Below, piece after piece: positions 47,392 through 61,246 of a stretch of DNA of 64,000 nucleotides. The notes beneath the pieces are model-generated. The model worked only from the letters and a program-made list of their open reading frames with translations, searched no databases and was not told the origin of the DNA. Position numbers and translations under genes: made by a program. The stretch lies in contig CAWZYM010000185.1 of NCBI GenBank assembly GCA_963966185.1, positions 785,462-849,461 of the forward strand, written 5' to 3'. The DNA is from Rhabditoides inermis (lineage: Eukaryota; Nematoda; Chromadorea; Rhabditida; Rhabditidae). Numbering within the stretch: the first letter of the stretch is position 1; each line of letters starts with the position of its first letter.

Positions 47392-48141
47392 TTAGAGATT
47401 AGTGGGGTCTTGTATTTTGAGTGAACTAAAAATAGTGTCGTTTTTACTATGGAAATTTATATGATTATTTAAGCTCTTTCTGAATTGGTGTTTATCGGGA
47501 ATATTTACAACGGTTTGAGAAGCAAGTTCCAAGTGTTAACACCGAATGAATTATAAAGATTGTTGAATTGTGTTTTTGGCGTTACTGTAAGTTTATACCC
47601 ATTGGAACGGTTCCTAGATGATCTTGACTTGGAATCAATGACATCAAAAGGGTTTTCTGACTTGATATATCCATACATATAGCTATGTACTAGGGTAAGC
47701 TTGCTTTTTATTCTACGCATATATAGTTTCGAGTTGGAGAGACTCGAGACGGTTCGCGTAGCTCATTTTCGGAAATATTGCCTTTGTGAACTTTCGTTGT
47801 GTCTTTTCCAATGCATTCGTAAAAGTTTTGTTCATTAGGACACAACACTTCACTGCCGTATTCGAGAATCGGTCTGATTTTGTAAATGAAGAAATTTCTG
47901 TATAAATCTTTCGAATAGGAGAAAGTCCGCGGAACAAGTATAGCAAGGGCAGATGCTTTTCGTACTTGTTTTGAAATATGACTGTCGGGACTGAGGTCAA
48001 ATTGAGTTGAATACCTAGATCGCGTATATTACGCACCGAACGTAAAGGTTGACCCTCACATGTGTATGAATACATAGGATTATTCTTGCCAAATGCATAC
48101 ACTCACATTTAGAAACTGACAGTTTCCTTTGTCTGTCAATA
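47392..48141 (-). mobile_element. 5'-truncated CR1-like LINE, unit 3, extra frameshifts
   Basis: Equivalent of 30786-31540 with additional one-base indels (for example ATTATAAAGATTG, GTCAAATTGAG and GCCAAATGCAT, each one A short, and one extra G in CATTAGGACAC) that break the reading frame at several more points. Confidence 0.85.
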
Positions 48142-48295
48142 AAATAGAGCTACAGTACTCTCAGGTTACTGTATTTTCTGTTTTAGAGTGTTCTGGCGAC
48201 TGTCTGGTGGCAAAGTCTCTGATGCAGGAGCTCTCGCGTGTCTACGGGAGGAATGCTCAGCTAGTGAGTTGTCTGATTTCTGGTTGAACGTAGTC
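48142..48295 (+). pseudogene. Inverted SPK-like gene exon fragment, unit 3
   Basis: Equivalent of 31541-31694. Confidence 0.75.
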
Positions 48296-48301
48296 AAACG
48301 G

Positions 48302-48906
48302 CGTGTTGCGATGGTCCGTGCGGTGCCCTCGTCTTTCGCTCCCTTCTCTCCAACCAGGCGTGCGGACACCGTGTCTGCGCCAACTGCACTGCCGGAACAG
48401 GTATGGGGTAGAGTATTGATTGATTATCGATTGATTTGAGGCACGTGTCCGTCTCGTGCGTGCTACAAGGAAGAAGAGATGATGAGCACCCAGTCTGCTT
48501 GCTCTCAGAGGGAGGAGGAGCAGTTGGTGGAGCAGCCGATGGAGCAGTGTCACCAGGAAGTGGAGACGATGACGTTCACCTCTTACATGTCGTCGTTCGC
48601 GACGCTCGCCCCGGAGACGTACCGCCTCACCTTCCAGCACAACGGACAGCAACTCGTCAAGTGCTTCGACGGAAACACGGTGTTCGGTGGGTACTGTAGA
48701 ATACAGTAATCCTTTACCGTATCCCAGACGACCTGGTGGACTCTGTGTGTGCGGCTCTGGGCATCGGTGCAATGGTGCCGATCGATCTGCAGTTTGACTC
48801 TCGAGTGCCGTTTGAACTGCGTGTCTCGGAGGCGGGGATGCGCCTTCCAGTCAAGTGCCTCGACCTGCCGACCACTGGCCGCATCCACATCACGTCCTAT
48901 GATTAG
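48302..48906 (+). pseudogene. 5'-truncated RING gene copy, unit 4
   Basis: Exons 3 (partial) to 5, as in unit 2. Confidence 0.75.
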
Positions 48907-49183
48907 ACGAGGGCAGAGGGACAGCTTACCACTTACACACATTGTTAACGATTACTACGTCGAAATTAACTCACCTTACATTGATTGGAATAAACGCTGT
49001 TGTGGTTGGTGTGTCGAAATGCGGATGGAAGTTGACATTTGAGTATTCAACAGAGTTTATCAAATTTCTTTCAGCGAGTATATACAACAAAATATATCAA
49101 TGAAAAAAGAATCGAAATGCAGCGGAAAAAGACAGTGTGTCAATAAGGGACTACACAGGAAACAGGGACCGGTGAAGAGTTCT

Positions 49184-49399
49184 TCAGGAGAAGGGGCTGC
49201 AGAAGATGAAGAAGACGCGAATGCGCTTGTCGAGCTCTGTCAGATCCTTGTCGTCGGAGAGAGCAGAGAGAGCAGAAGGAGCAGTCGGAGGAGCAGGAGA
49301 AGTGACGATGGCAGCACGGTAGATCCAGGTGTCCTGCAGGTTCTCGGCACCCGAAGCGCGCAGATAGGAAGCGAAGCTGGAGAAGAGGAGAGCCGACAT
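49184..49399 (-). CDS. Conserved 71-aa protein, unit 4 copy
   Basis: Intact frame, same product as the unit 1 copy. Confidence 0.45.
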   Translation of the reverse strand: MSALLFSSFASYLRASGAENLQDTWIYRAAIVTSPAPPTAPSALSALSDDKDLTELDKRIRVFFIFCSPFS

Positions 49400-49529
49400 G
49401 GTCTGTGCCTCCCTTCTTGTGGACGCTCTTTCGTATGATGGATGCAGAGCGGTTCCGCCCCTCTCTATCCGTAGGCTATTCCCGGCTCCCGCGCAGTGAG
49501 TGCCATCACGAGTGTTCGGTGGGTATTTT

Positions 49530-49573
49530 TTCCTCACTCCCACGACTTCATCTGAAGTCGTGGGAGTGAGGAA
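49530..49573. repeat. Perfect hairpin, unit 4
   Basis: Same 21-bp arms and TC loop as at 21215-21258. Confidence 0.85.
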
Positions 49574-49881
49574 TGCGGGGAGGTTTAGAGAGCTCGTCAG
49601 GGCTGGTTCTAGCGGTTTCCCGTCGTCTCGGATTCGTGCATCATGACTGGAGAGTCAGGGCGTCTTTCACACGTCGTCCCACCTGCACTTCTTGTGTGTC
49701 TTTCAATTTCAACGTGTATTATATGTGACCATCATTTCGCCAGTACCCTTGAGCAAGGCGCGGTAGTAGCTCATTTTGTTTTAGTTTTTACCATTTTTTA
49801 ACTTTGTCACACAATCGTATTATCACTTATTTCGCCAGTGTCCATCCGCAATTTCTCTCTATCAAACATACATGCGATAAA

Positions 49882-49883
<2 letters not shown>

Positions 49884-49954
<71 letters not shown>
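49884..49954. repeat. TA microsatellite, unit 4 (first)
   Basis: About 35 TA dinucleotides. Confidence 0.95.
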
Positions 49955-49956
<2 letters not shown>

Positions 49957-51023
49957 TGCGGTCCCGAGTTCAATCTTCTCGGCGGCCAATGATGTTCCGC
50001 TAGTCACGGTGGAAAGACGGCCACCCTCACAACTTTCGTGAGCCTCTAGTCAGAAGTCTGTGACGTCATCTGATCCAAATTCATTGCATTAATCAATGTA
50101 CCCCTTGTAAGCAGCTAGCGACTTGTACTTACTCGAGAGCCTTGGGTCAGTCCCCTTATTGGCTAGGTTGTTTAACTTGAAACTGCTGATAAACAAACTT
50201 TTAACGGTACATGCACTCGCGATATGACATGATAACTAGTGAAGAATGGCTAGTTTACTCGTAGTAGATATTCATTTCGACTAGCTAGTAACTTGCTAGG
50301 TAATGGAACGGCTTAGGAGATGAAGGGAAGAAGAGAGAAATTTGTAACGTGTGTAGCGCGCGTCAATGAGCGACCGGCAAGCGCGTGAACGATTCGACCA
50401 TTCTATTTCTAAGGTTTCTAATTTAGATACATTCGTATATAACACAACATTGTTCGGCAACACATGATCTATCAGTTTCAAAAAAGCGGGAATCACAGAA
50501 ACTATTTTATAACTTCAAACCAGTGAATATTACTATGTAGTATTGTTGTATAAGTTATTTGTATTTTCAATCATGACATTCTGACTAGTGAGTTTGTGAT
50601 ATGTATGTTTTTTTCGTAATTCACGAATGTGAAAAAAATTTTCTTCAAAATTTGAGAAAAGGACATCCATTCTCTTTCCGAAGTACGTAAGTAAAGAGAA
50701 GAGGTTTGTCTGAATCTGATTCAACAAAAGCACATGCATAAAATATTTTTGCAGCTGACTGAAACATCAAAACAAACCTTCTCTTTCGAGTTTATGAAAA
50801 TAGAACATAAATATTATCCATTATATATTAATTTATTTATAGTGAATTATAATAAAAGTTTGGCCCATTTCACAGTCACCTCACATTATATTTTTTCTTG
50901 TTTAAAAAACACATTTCAGAGTGATTCGAAAGAGCAGGTTTGTTTTGATATTTTAGTCAGCTGCAAAGAGATTTTATGCATTTATAAAAAGGTTTTTTTT
51001 TCAAGTTTGCATGAAAATTTCAA

Positions 51024-54000
51024 GATGAACTTTTCTGTTTACTGCAAAAAGGTCAAATGACCTTTCCATATAATTTTTCTAGTGTTCATCAAAAAGGTCA
51101 AATGAACTTTTTTTTTGCTGCAGAAGGTCAAATGACCTTTTCAATGATCGTTCGAGTTTTCATCAAAAAGGTCAAATGAATTTTTCTGTTTACTTCAAAA
51201 AGGTCGAATGACTATTTTAAATGATCTTTCTAGTTTTCATCAAAATAGCCAAATGAACTTTTCTGTTTGCTGCAAAAAGGTAAAATGACCTTTTCAAATG
51301 ATCTCTCTAGTTTTCATCAAAATAGCCAAATGAACTTTTCTGTTTGCTGCAAAAAGGTAAAATGACCTTTTCAAATGATCTCTCTAGTTTTCATCAAAAA
51401 GGCCAAATGAACTTTTCTGTTTGCTGCAAAAAAGTCAATTGACCACTTTAAATGATCTTTCTGTTTATAAAAAGGTTTTTTTTCTTCAAATTTGCATGAA
51501 AATTTCAAGATGAACTTTTCTGTTTACTGCAAAAAGGTCAAATGACCTGTCCATATGATTTTTCTATTTATAAAAAGGTAATTTTTTCTAGTTTGCAAGA
51601 AAAATGGAAGATGCACTTTTCTGTTTGCTGCATAAAGGTCAAATGACCTTTTCGGTTATCTTTCTAGTTTTCATCAAAAAAAAAACCAAATGAACTTTTT
51701 TTGATTGCTGCAAAAGGTCAAATGACCTTTTCAAATGATCTCTCTAGTTTTCATCAAAAAAGGCCAAATGAACTTTTCTGTTTGCTGCAAAAAGGTCAAA
51801 TGACCTTTTCGGTTATCTTTCCAGTTTTCATCAAAAAGGTCAAATGAATTTTTCTGTTTACTTAAAGGAACAGTGGCGACTTATTTCTGCCACAACCTGC
51901 CACAACTCCTCATTTCCACACGAGCAAAACATTTGGCGGTGACCGGAATCGAACCCGCGGAGATCGGGTGCCACAACGCAGCGCACATGCACTGAGCCAA
52001 GAAACAAGTGACCGGGCGTTGTTTATTTGCGGTCATGTCTTCGACCCCAATTTTTGCAGTGAAGCGTTGGCGGGAAATTCAAATTTTGAGCTGCATTCTT
52101 GGCAGTGGCAGAATCGAAAATTACGCAGAATCGTCGTTCTTTCGCAAAAATTGCAAATGTGTTAGGATAATATGATTTTTAATAATACTCAGAGTCGAAA
52201 ATAAGTCGCCACTGTTGCTTTAAAAAAAGGTCAAATGACTTTTTTAAATGTACTTTCTAGTTTTCATCAAAAAAACCAAATGAACTTATTTGATTGCGGC
52301 GAAAGGTCAAATGACCTTTTCAAATGATCTCTCTAGTTTTCATCAAAAAGGCCAAATGCACTTTTTTTTTGATTGCTGCAAAAGGTCAAATGACCTTTCC
52401 AATGATCTTTCGAGTTCTCATCAAAAAAAAAAGTCAAATGAACTTTTCTGTTTACTTCAAAAAGGTCAAAGGACTTTTTTAAATGATCTCTCTAGTTTTC
52501 ATAAAAAAGGCCAAATGAACTTTTCTGTTTGCTGCAAAAAGGTCAAATGACCTTTTCGGTTATCTTTCGAGTTTTCATCAAAAAAGGCCAAATGAACTTT
52601 TCTGTTTGCTGCAAAAAGGTCAAAGGACTTTTTTAAAATGTACTTTCTAGTTTTCATCAAAAAAGGCCAAATGAATTTTTCTGTTTGCTGCAAGAAGGTC
52701 AAATGACCTTTTCAAATGATCTCTCTAGTTTTCATCAAAAAGGCCAAATGAACTTTTCTGTTTACTTCAAAAAGGTCGAATGACTTTTTTAAATGATCCT
52801 TCTAGTTTTCATCAAAAAAGCCAAATGAACTTTTCTGTTCGCTGCAAAAGGTCAAATGACCTTTTTTATGATCTCTCTAGTTTTCATCAAAAAAGGCCAA
52901 ATGAACTTTTCTGTTTGCTGCAAAAAGGTCAAATGACCTTTCCAATGATCTTTCGAGTTTTCATCAAAAAAGGTCAAATGAACTTTTCTGTTTACTTCAA
53001 AAAGGTCAAAGGACTTTTTAAAATGACCTTTCTAGTTTTCATCAAAAAAGCCAAATGAACTTTTCTGTTCGCTGCAAAAGGTCAAATGACCTTTCCAATG
53101 ATCTTTCTAGTTTTCATCAAAAAGGCCAAAGGAACTTTTCTGTTTACTTCAAAAAGGTCGAATGACTTTTTTAAATGATCTTTCTAGTTTTCATCAAAAA
53201 AGCCAAATGAACTTTTCTGTTTGCTGCAAACAGGTCAATTGACCACTTTAAATGATCTTTCTATTTATAAAAAGGTTTTTTTTCAAGTTTGCATAAAAAT
53301 TGCAAGATGAACTTTTCTGTTTACTGCAAAAAGGTCAAATGACTTGTCTATATGATTTTTCTACTTATAAAAAGGTATTTTTTCTAGTTTGCAAGACAAA
53401 TGCACTTTTCTGTTTGCTGCAAATAGGTCAAATGAACTTTTCGGTTATCTTTCTAGTTTTCATCAAAAAGGCCAAATGAACTTTTTCTGATTGCTGCGAA
53501 AGGTCAAATGACCTTTTTTTAATGATCTCTCTAGTTTTCATCAAAAAAGGCCAAATGAACTTTTCTGTTTGCTGCAAAAAGGTCAAATGACCTTTCCAAT
53601 GATCTTTCGAGTTTTCATCAAAAAAGGTCAAATGAACTTTTCTGTTTACTTCAAAAAGGTCAAAGGACTTTTTTAAATGATCTTTCTAGTTTTCATCAAA
53701 AAAGCCAAATGAACTTTTCTGTTCGCTGCAAAAAGGTCAAATGACCTTTTCAAATGATCTCTCTAGTTTTCATCAAAAAGGCCAAATGAACTTTTCTGTT
53801 TGCTGCAAAAAGGTCAATTGACCACTTTAAATGATGTTTCTATTTATGAAAAGGTTTTTTTTTCAAGTTCGCATGAAAATTGCAAGATGAATTTTTCTGT
53901 TTGCTGCAAAAAGGTCAATTGACCTTTTCGGTTATCTTTCGAGTTTTCATCAAAAAGGTCAAATAATTTTTTCTGTTTACTTTAAAAAGGTCAAATGACT

Positions 54001-56436
54001 TTTTCAAATGATCTTTCTAGTTTTCATCAAAAAGGCCAAATGAACTTTTCTGTTTGCTGCAAAAAGGTCAAATGACCTTTTCAAATGATCTTTCTAGTTT
54101 TCATCAAAAAGTCCAAATGAACTTTTTTTTATTGCTGCAAAAGGTCAAATGACCTTTTCGGTTATCTTTCGAGTTTTCATCAAAAAGGTCAAATGAATTT
54201 TTCTGTGTATTTCAAAAAGGTCAAATGACTTTTTTAAATGATCTTTCTAGTTTTCATCAAAAAATGCCAGATGAACTTTTCTGTTTGCTGAAAAAGGTCA
54301 AATGACTTTTTTAAATGATCTTTCTAGTTTTCATCAAAAGTCCAAATGAACTTTTTTTTATTGCTGCAAAAGGTCAAATGACCTTTTCGGTTATCTTTCG
54401 AGTTTTCATCAAAAAGGTCAAATGAATTTTTCTGTTTACTTCAAAAGGGTCAAATGACTTTTTCAAATTATCTTTCTAGTTTTCATCAAAAAGGCCAAAT
54501 GAACTTTCCTGTTTACTGCAAAAAGGTCAAATGAACTTCCATATGAATTTTCTATTTAAAAAAGGTATTTTTTTCTAGTTTGCCAGATGAACTTTTCTGT
54601 TTGCTGCAAAAGGTCAAATGACCTTTTCGGTTATCTTTCTAATTTTTTATCAAAAAGGCCAAATGAACTTTTTTTGATTGCTGCAAAAGGTCAAATGACC
54701 TTTCCATATGATTTTTCTAGTGTTCATAAAAAAGGTCAAATGAACTTTTCTGTTTGCTGCAAAAAGGTCAAATGACTTTTTTAAAATGATCTTTCTAGTT
54801 TTCATCAAAAAGGCCAAATGAACTTTCTATGTTTACTGCGAAAAGGTCAATTGACCACTTCAAATGATCTTTCTAGTTATAAAAAAGTAATTTTTTTTCT
54901 AGTTTGCTTTCTAGTTTGCTGAAAATTGACAGATGAACTTTTCTGTTTACTGCCAAAAGGTCAATTGATCATTTAGAAAAATCGTTCTAGTTTTCTTTAC
55001 AAAGACCAATTGAAATTTTCTGTTTACTGCAAAAAGGTAAAATGACCTTTCCATATAATTTTTCTAGTGTTCATCAAAAAGGTCAAATGAACTTTTCTGT
55101 TGATTTCAAAAAGGTCAAATGACTTTTTTCAAAATGATCTCTCTAGTTTTCATAAAACAAGGCCAAATGAACTTTTCTGTTTGCTGCAAAAAGGTCAAAT
55201 GACCTTTTCGGTTATCTTTCGAGCTTTCATCAAAAAAGGCCAAATGAACTTTTCTGTTTGCTGCAAAAAGGTCAAATGACTTTTTTAAAATGATCTTTCT
55301 AGTTTTCATCTAAAAGGCCAAATGAACTTTTTTTTATTGCTGCAAAAGGTCAAATGACCTTTTCGGTTATCTTTCGAGTTTTCATTAAAAAGTTCAAATG
55401 AATTTTTCTGTTTACTTCAAAAGGGTCAAATGACTTTTTTAAATGATCTTTCTAGTTTTCATCAAAAATGCCAAATGAACTTTTCTGTTTACTGCAAAAA
55501 GGTCAAATGACCTTCCATATGAATTTTCTATTTAAAAAAAAGGTATTTTTCTCTAGTTTGCCAGATGAACTTTTCTGTTTGCTGCAAAAGGTCAAATGAC
55601 CTTTTCGGTTATCTTTCTAGTTTTTATCAAAAAGGCCAAATGAACTTTTTTTGATTGCTGCAAAAGGTCAAATGACCTTTCCATATGATTTTTCTAGTGT
55701 TCATAAAAAAGGTCAAATGAACTTTTCTGTTTGCTGCAAAAAGGTCAAATGACTTTTTTAAATGATCTTTCTAGTTTTCATCAAAAAGGCCAAATGAACT
55801 TTCTATGTTTACTGCAAAAAGGTCAAATGACCTTTCCAATGATCTTTCTAGTTTTCATCAAAAAGGCCAAAGGAACTTTTCTGTTTACTTCAAAAAGGTC
55901 GAATGACTTTTTTAAATGATCTTTCTAGTTTTCATCAAAAAAGCCAAATGAACTTTTCTGTTCGCTGCAAAAAGGTCAAATGACCTTTTCAAATGATCTC
56001 TCTAGTTTTCATCAAAAAGGCCAAATGAACTTTTCTGTTTGCTGCAAACAGGTCAATTGACCACTTTAAATGATCTTTCTATTTATAAAAAGGTTTTTTT
56101 TCAAGTTTGCATAAAAATTGCAAGATGAACTTTTCTGTTTACTGCAAAAAGGTCAAATGGTAATTTTTTCTAGTTTGCAAGACAAATGCACTTTTCTGTT
56201 TGCTGCAAATAGGTCAAATGAACTTTTCGGTTATCTTTCTAGTTTTCATCAAAAAGGCCAAATGAACTTTTTCTGATTGCTGCGAAAGGTCAATTGACCT
56301 TTTTTATGATCTCTCTAGTTTTCATCAAAAAAGGCCAAATGAACTTTTCTGTTTGCTGCAAAAAGGTCAAATGACCTTTCCAATGATCTTTCGAGTTTTC
56401 ATCAAAAAAGGTCAAATGAACTTTTCTGTTTACTGT
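51024..56436. repeat. Satellite array, unit 4
   Basis: Same length and monomer order as the arrays in units 1 and 3. Confidence 0.92.
51862..52223. mobile_element. TTAA-flanked inverted-repeat element, unit 4
   Basis: Same element and position within the satellite as in units 1 and 3. Confidence 0.75.
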
Positions 56437-57004
56437 TTACAAGCACAGGTGAACTAAAACGAAAAGATTATTTGTGATCGGATAAATGATAGAAATCAAA
56501 TAGGGAGAGAGGTAAGGAGGCGCAGAAAAGTGACGAACGGCAGGCGAGAGGCAGGAAAAAAAGAAACACCCACCGACGAACGAAAACAAAGAAGAAATGA
56601 CATCGTCGAGAAACCAATGATCGCGTCCATCGCGTTGATGTGAAATTCGGGATGAAACTGAATTGAATCCTGTAAATTATGCAGTTGGCGGGTCTGCAAT
56701 GAGGGAATGATCCACGATCGACCGAGCGAGCTACTCAAGTCAAGGAATTGTCACCCTTCGACAATACGACAGGCATTATGCCCAACATAGCCAACATTTT
56801 ATTTAAGACATCAAGACTGTTATTTCTGCTATATGAGGTAAAATTTTTCACAATTAACACAAACGCCTATCGAATAAAAAGGAGTAAGATACAGCGAAAA
56901 GTGGAAAAAAGAAAAGTGTGGGATATTTGATTGTAAGTTGTAAGTGTTAAGTTGTAAGTAGTCCTAACGAGTGAGCAGCGACGAAGCGATGAGAGCGGTT
57001 GATA

Positions 57005-58389
57005 TCACGTGTTGCGACGGAGTCGAAGGCGGTTGATCTCGGCTTCCTGAACGAAGACTACGTTCAACCAGTAATCAGACAACTCACCAGCTGAGCATTC
57101 CTTTCGTAGACGCGCGAGAGCTCCTGCATCAAAGACTTCGCCACCAGACAGTCGCCAGAACACTCTAAAACAGAAAATACAGTAACCTGGGAGTACTGTA
57201 GCTCTATTTTTTTCATTTAATCGCACCATTCGATCCAGGCACCTCCGCATGCCTCTCAACTAGCGCCCGGTCCACCTTGGTTCCTGAAACGAAAGTACAG
57301 TAACCTAGGAGTACTGTAGCTATATTTTCTATTTAATCGCACCATTCGTCTTTGACGACCCATGCACCTCAACGTGCCTCTCAACTAGCTCCCGGTTCAC
57401 CTTGGTTCCTGAAACGAAAGTACAGTAACCTAGGAGTACTGTAGCTCTATTTTCTATTTAATCGCACCATTCGTCTTTGACGACGCAGGCACCACTGCTT
57501 GCTTCTGAAGCAGCGCCCTGTTCACCTTGGTTCCTGAAACGAAAGTACAGTAACCTAGGAGTACTGTAGCTATATTTTCTATTTAATCGCACCATTCGTC
57601 TTTGACGACCCAGGCACCTCCACGTGCCTCTCAACTAGCTCCCGGTTCACCTTGGTTCCTGAAACGAAAGTACAGTAACCTAGGAATACTGTAGCTCTAT
57701 TTTCTATTTAATCGCACCATTCGTCTTTGACGACCCAGGCACGACCGCCTGCTTCTGAAGGAGCTCCCGGTTCACCTTGGTTTCTGAAACGAAAGTACAG
57801 TAACCTGGAAGTACTGTAGCTCTATTTTCTGTTTGTTCGCACTTCTGGCTTCGACGGCGAAATCGTATCCGCAGGGCGACCACGACACGAGCTGTCCCTG
57901 CACGGACATTCTAGCTATTTTTCTGAAGTTCCTGCAACATTGACGGTGGCCATGCGATCGCGAACATCATCACCACTCACACGCTCACTTCAGTTTTAGT
58001 GATGACGACTCCATTTAGCTGCATGGCGCGAAGCAGATAGTCGGCGTCAATGCAGCCCTTGTACTGCTTGTAGATCTCGCAGCTGTCCATGCGTTTCCCC
58101 CTGAAACAGAAGGGTCATGCGCAAAAAGACGGGTCAATTTTCATGTACATACGCACCATCGTCGCAGACTGGAGACGGATGGTAGCGCCGTCTCTTCGGG
58201 GAAGGTGGCGCGCAGCTCGTCCAACACCGTATCCCACGCTCGCTCCGACTGGTGAGCGAACGCCTTGTCGCTCTTGAATATCAGACTGAACAACACTGTT
58301 AGGAAGAAACGGGGCCGTTGTGCGTACCTGATTATGGAAGTGAACACGGCTTTCTCGAGAGCGGCGCCCACAGCAGGCGGCGGTGGCAT
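57005..58389 (-). CDS. SPK-like domain protein, unit 4 copy
   Basis: Intact copy with five repeat exons and the same predicted 279-aa product as the unit 1 gene. Confidence 0.6.
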
Positions 58390-58627
58390 CTTGACCGCAC
58401 AGACGATTCGAAGCAGATGGAATGACACAATCATTTCTTGAGTCACAGATTGATCATCATCACTCGACCCTCATGCCAATCAGATGCTAATCGACTTTAA
58501 AAATTCCAATGGACAAATGGATGAGGATCTAATAATTTACATACTGGATGTCTACACTTCATTGCCTTTTTCGCCGTACATGATCTCTTCACAGATAAAG
58601 CATTTCGTATCGATTCACTTTAACAAA

Positions 58628-58839
58628 TCGCTTCACCAACCACAACGGCGTTTATTGCAATCAATGTAAGGTGAGTTAATTTCGACGTAGTAATCGTTAA
58701 CAATGTGTGTAAGTGATAAGCTGTCCCTGTGCCCTCGTCTATTTATAGGACGTGATGTGGATGCGGCCAGTGGTCGGCAGGTCGAGGCACTTGACAGGAA
58801 GGCGCATCCCCGCCTCCGAGACACGCAGTTCAAACGGCA
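58628..58839 (-). pseudogene. Inverted RING 3' fragment, unit 4
   Basis: Equivalent of 30310-30521. Confidence 0.75.
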
Positions 58840-58940
58840 TCGGGGGCGCGGGTGCGGTCACTCTACTGCGGTCTGTCTCTCACGGCAGCAGCATCTATCC
58901 ACTCAAATATTACGGTAACGATGATTAAATTTTGTAATAT

Positions 58941-58942
<2 letters not shown>

Positions 58943-58976
<34 letters not shown>
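58943..58976. repeat. TA microsatellite, unit 4 (second)
   Basis: Short tract, about 17 dinucleotides. Confidence 0.9.
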
Positions 58977-58979
<3 letters not shown>

Positions 58980-59103
58980 TATGAATAAACTATAGGGAAA
59001 GTGCAATCTCATCACCCGAAACGAGGTAAAAGTGAGTAAGAAAAACGGTCTATATGTGCCGTTTGTCACCACTTCTGAATAAGAGTTGCCCCAGCTTCAT
59101 ATT

Positions 59104-59858
59104 TTAGAGATTAGTGGGGTCTTGTATTTTGAGTGAACTAAAAATAGTGTCGTTTTTACTATGGAAATTTATATGATTATTTAAGCTCTTTCTGAATTGG
59201 TGTTTATCGGGAATATTTACAACGGTTTGAGGAAGCAAGTTCCAAGTGTTAACAACCGAATGAATTATAAAAGATTGTTGAATTGTGTTTTTGGCGTTAC
59301 TGTAAAGTTTATACCCATTGGAACGGTTCCTAGATGATCTTGACTTGGAATCAATGACATCAAAAGGGTTTTCTGACTTGATATATCCATACATATAGCT
59401 ATGTACTAGGGTAAGCTTGCTTTTTATTCTACGCATATATAGTTTCGAGTTGGAGAGACTCGAGACGGTTCGCGTAGCTCATTTTCGGAAATATTGCCTT
59501 TGTGAACTTTCGTTGTGTCTTTTCCAATGCATTCGTAAAAGTTTTGTTCATTAGACACAACACTTCACTGCCGTATTCGAGAATCGGTCTGATTTTGTAA
59601 ATGAAGAAATTTCTGTATAAATCTTTCGAATAGGAGAAAGTCCGCGGAACAAGTATAGCAAGGGCAGATGCTTTTCGTACTTGTTTTGAAATATGACTGT
59701 CGGGACTGAGGTCAAAATTGAGTTGAATACCTAGATCGCGTATATTACGCACCGAACGTAAAGGTTGACCCTCACATGTGTATGAATACATAGGATTATT
59801 CTTGCCAAAATGCATACACTCACATTTAGAAACTGACAGTTTCCTTTGTCTGTCAATA
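59104..59858 (-). mobile_element. 5'-truncated CR1-like LINE, unit 4
   Basis: Equivalent of 30786-31540, with the ancestral frame break. Confidence 0.85.
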
Positions 59859-60012
59859 AAATAGAGCTACAGTACTCTCAGGTTACTGTATTTTCTGTTT
59901 TAGAGTGTTCTGGCGACTGTCTGGTGGCAAAGTCTCTGATGCAGGAGCTCTCGCGTGTCTACGGGAGGAATGCTCAGCTAGTGAGTTGTCTGATTTCTGG
60001 TTGAACGTAGTC
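59859..60012 (+). pseudogene. Inverted SPK-like gene exon fragment, unit 4
   Basis: Equivalent of 31541-31694. Confidence 0.75.
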
Positions 60013-60018
60013 AAACGG

Positions 60019-60623
60019 CGTGTTGCGATGGTCCGTGCGGTGCCCTCGTCTTTCGCTCCCTTCTCTCCAACCAGGCGTGCGGACACCGTGTCTGCGCCAA
60101 CTGCACTGCCGGAACAGGTATGGGGTAGAGTATTGATTGATTATCGATTGATTTGAGGCACGTGTCCGTCTCGTGCGTGCTACAAGGAAGAAGAGATGAT
60201 GAGCACCCAGTCTGCTTGCTCTCAGAGGGAGGAGGAGCAGTTGGTGGAGCAGCCGATGGAGCAGTGTCACCAGGAAGTGGAGACGATGACGTTCACCTCT
60301 TACATGTCGTCGTTCGCGACGCTCGCCCCGGAGACGTACCGCCTCACCTTCCAGCACAACGGACAGCAACTCGTCAAGTGCTTCGACGGAAACACGGTGT
60401 TCGGTGGGTACTGTAGAATACAGTAATCCTTTACCGTATCCCAGACGACCTGGTGGACTCTGTGTGTGCGGCTCTGGGCATCGGTGCAATGGTGCCGATC
60501 GATCTGCAGTTTGACTCTCGAGTGCCGTTTGAACTGCGTGTCTCGGAGGCGGGGATGCGCCTTCCAGTCAAGTGCCTCGACCTGCCGACCACTGGCCGCA
60601 TCCACATCACGTCCTATGATTAG
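60019..60623 (+). pseudogene. 5'-truncated RING gene copy, unit 5
   Basis: Exons 3 (partial) to 5, as in unit 2. Confidence 0.75.
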
Positions 60624-60900
60624 ACGAGGGCAGAGGGACAGCTTACCACTTACACACATTGTTAACGATTACTACGTCGAAATTAACTCACCTTACATTG
60701 ATTGGAATAAACGCTGTTGTGGTTGGTGTGTCGAAATGCGGATGGAAGTTGACATTTGAGTATTCAACAGAGTTTATCAAATTTCTTTCAGCGAGTATAT
60801 ACAACAAAATATATCAATGAAAAAAGAATCGAAATGCAGCGGAAAAAGACAGTGTGTCAATAAGGGACTACACAGGAAACAGGGACCGGTGAAGAGTTCT

Positions 60901-61116
60901 TCAGGAGAAGGGGCTGCAGAAGATGAAGAAGACGCGAATGCGCTTGTCGAGCTCTGTCAGATCCTTGTCGTCGGAGAGAGCAGAGAGAGCAGAAGGAGCA
61001 GTCGGAGGAGCAGGAGAAGTGACGATGGCAGCACGGTAGATCCAGGTGTCCTGCAGGTTCTCGGCACCCGAAGCGCGCAGATAGGAAGCGAAGCTGGAGA
61101 AGAGGAGAGCCGACAT
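60901..61116 (-). CDS. Conserved 71-aa protein, unit 5 copy
   Basis: Intact frame, same product as the unit 1 copy. Confidence 0.45.
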   Translation of the reverse strand: MSALLFSSFASYLRASGAENLQDTWIYRAAIVTSPAPPTAPSALSALSDDKDLTELDKRIRVFFIFCSPFS

Positions 61117-61246
61117 GGTCTGTGCCTCCCTTCTTGTGGACGCTCTTTCGTATGATGGATGCAGAGCGGTTCCGCCCCTCTCTATCCGTAGGCTATTCCC
61201 GGCTCCCGCGCAGTGAGTGCCATCACGAGTGTTCGGTGGGTATTTT

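Larger units (their letters stand above)
36597..48301. repeat. Segmental duplication unit 3 (11.7 kb, indel-rich right part)
   Basis: Full-length unit. The left part including the satellite looks identical to unit 1 apart from TA length, whereas about 45190-48110 carries many single-base insertions and deletions relative to all other units. Confidence 0.9.
48302..60018. repeat. Segmental duplication unit 4 (11.7 kb)
   Basis: Full-length unit. It shares with units 3 and 5 the changes AAACGCTGTTG and GGTGTGTCGAAATG near the RING 3' flank, where units 1 and 2 read AAACGCCGTTG and GGTGAAGCGAAATG. Confidence 0.9.
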
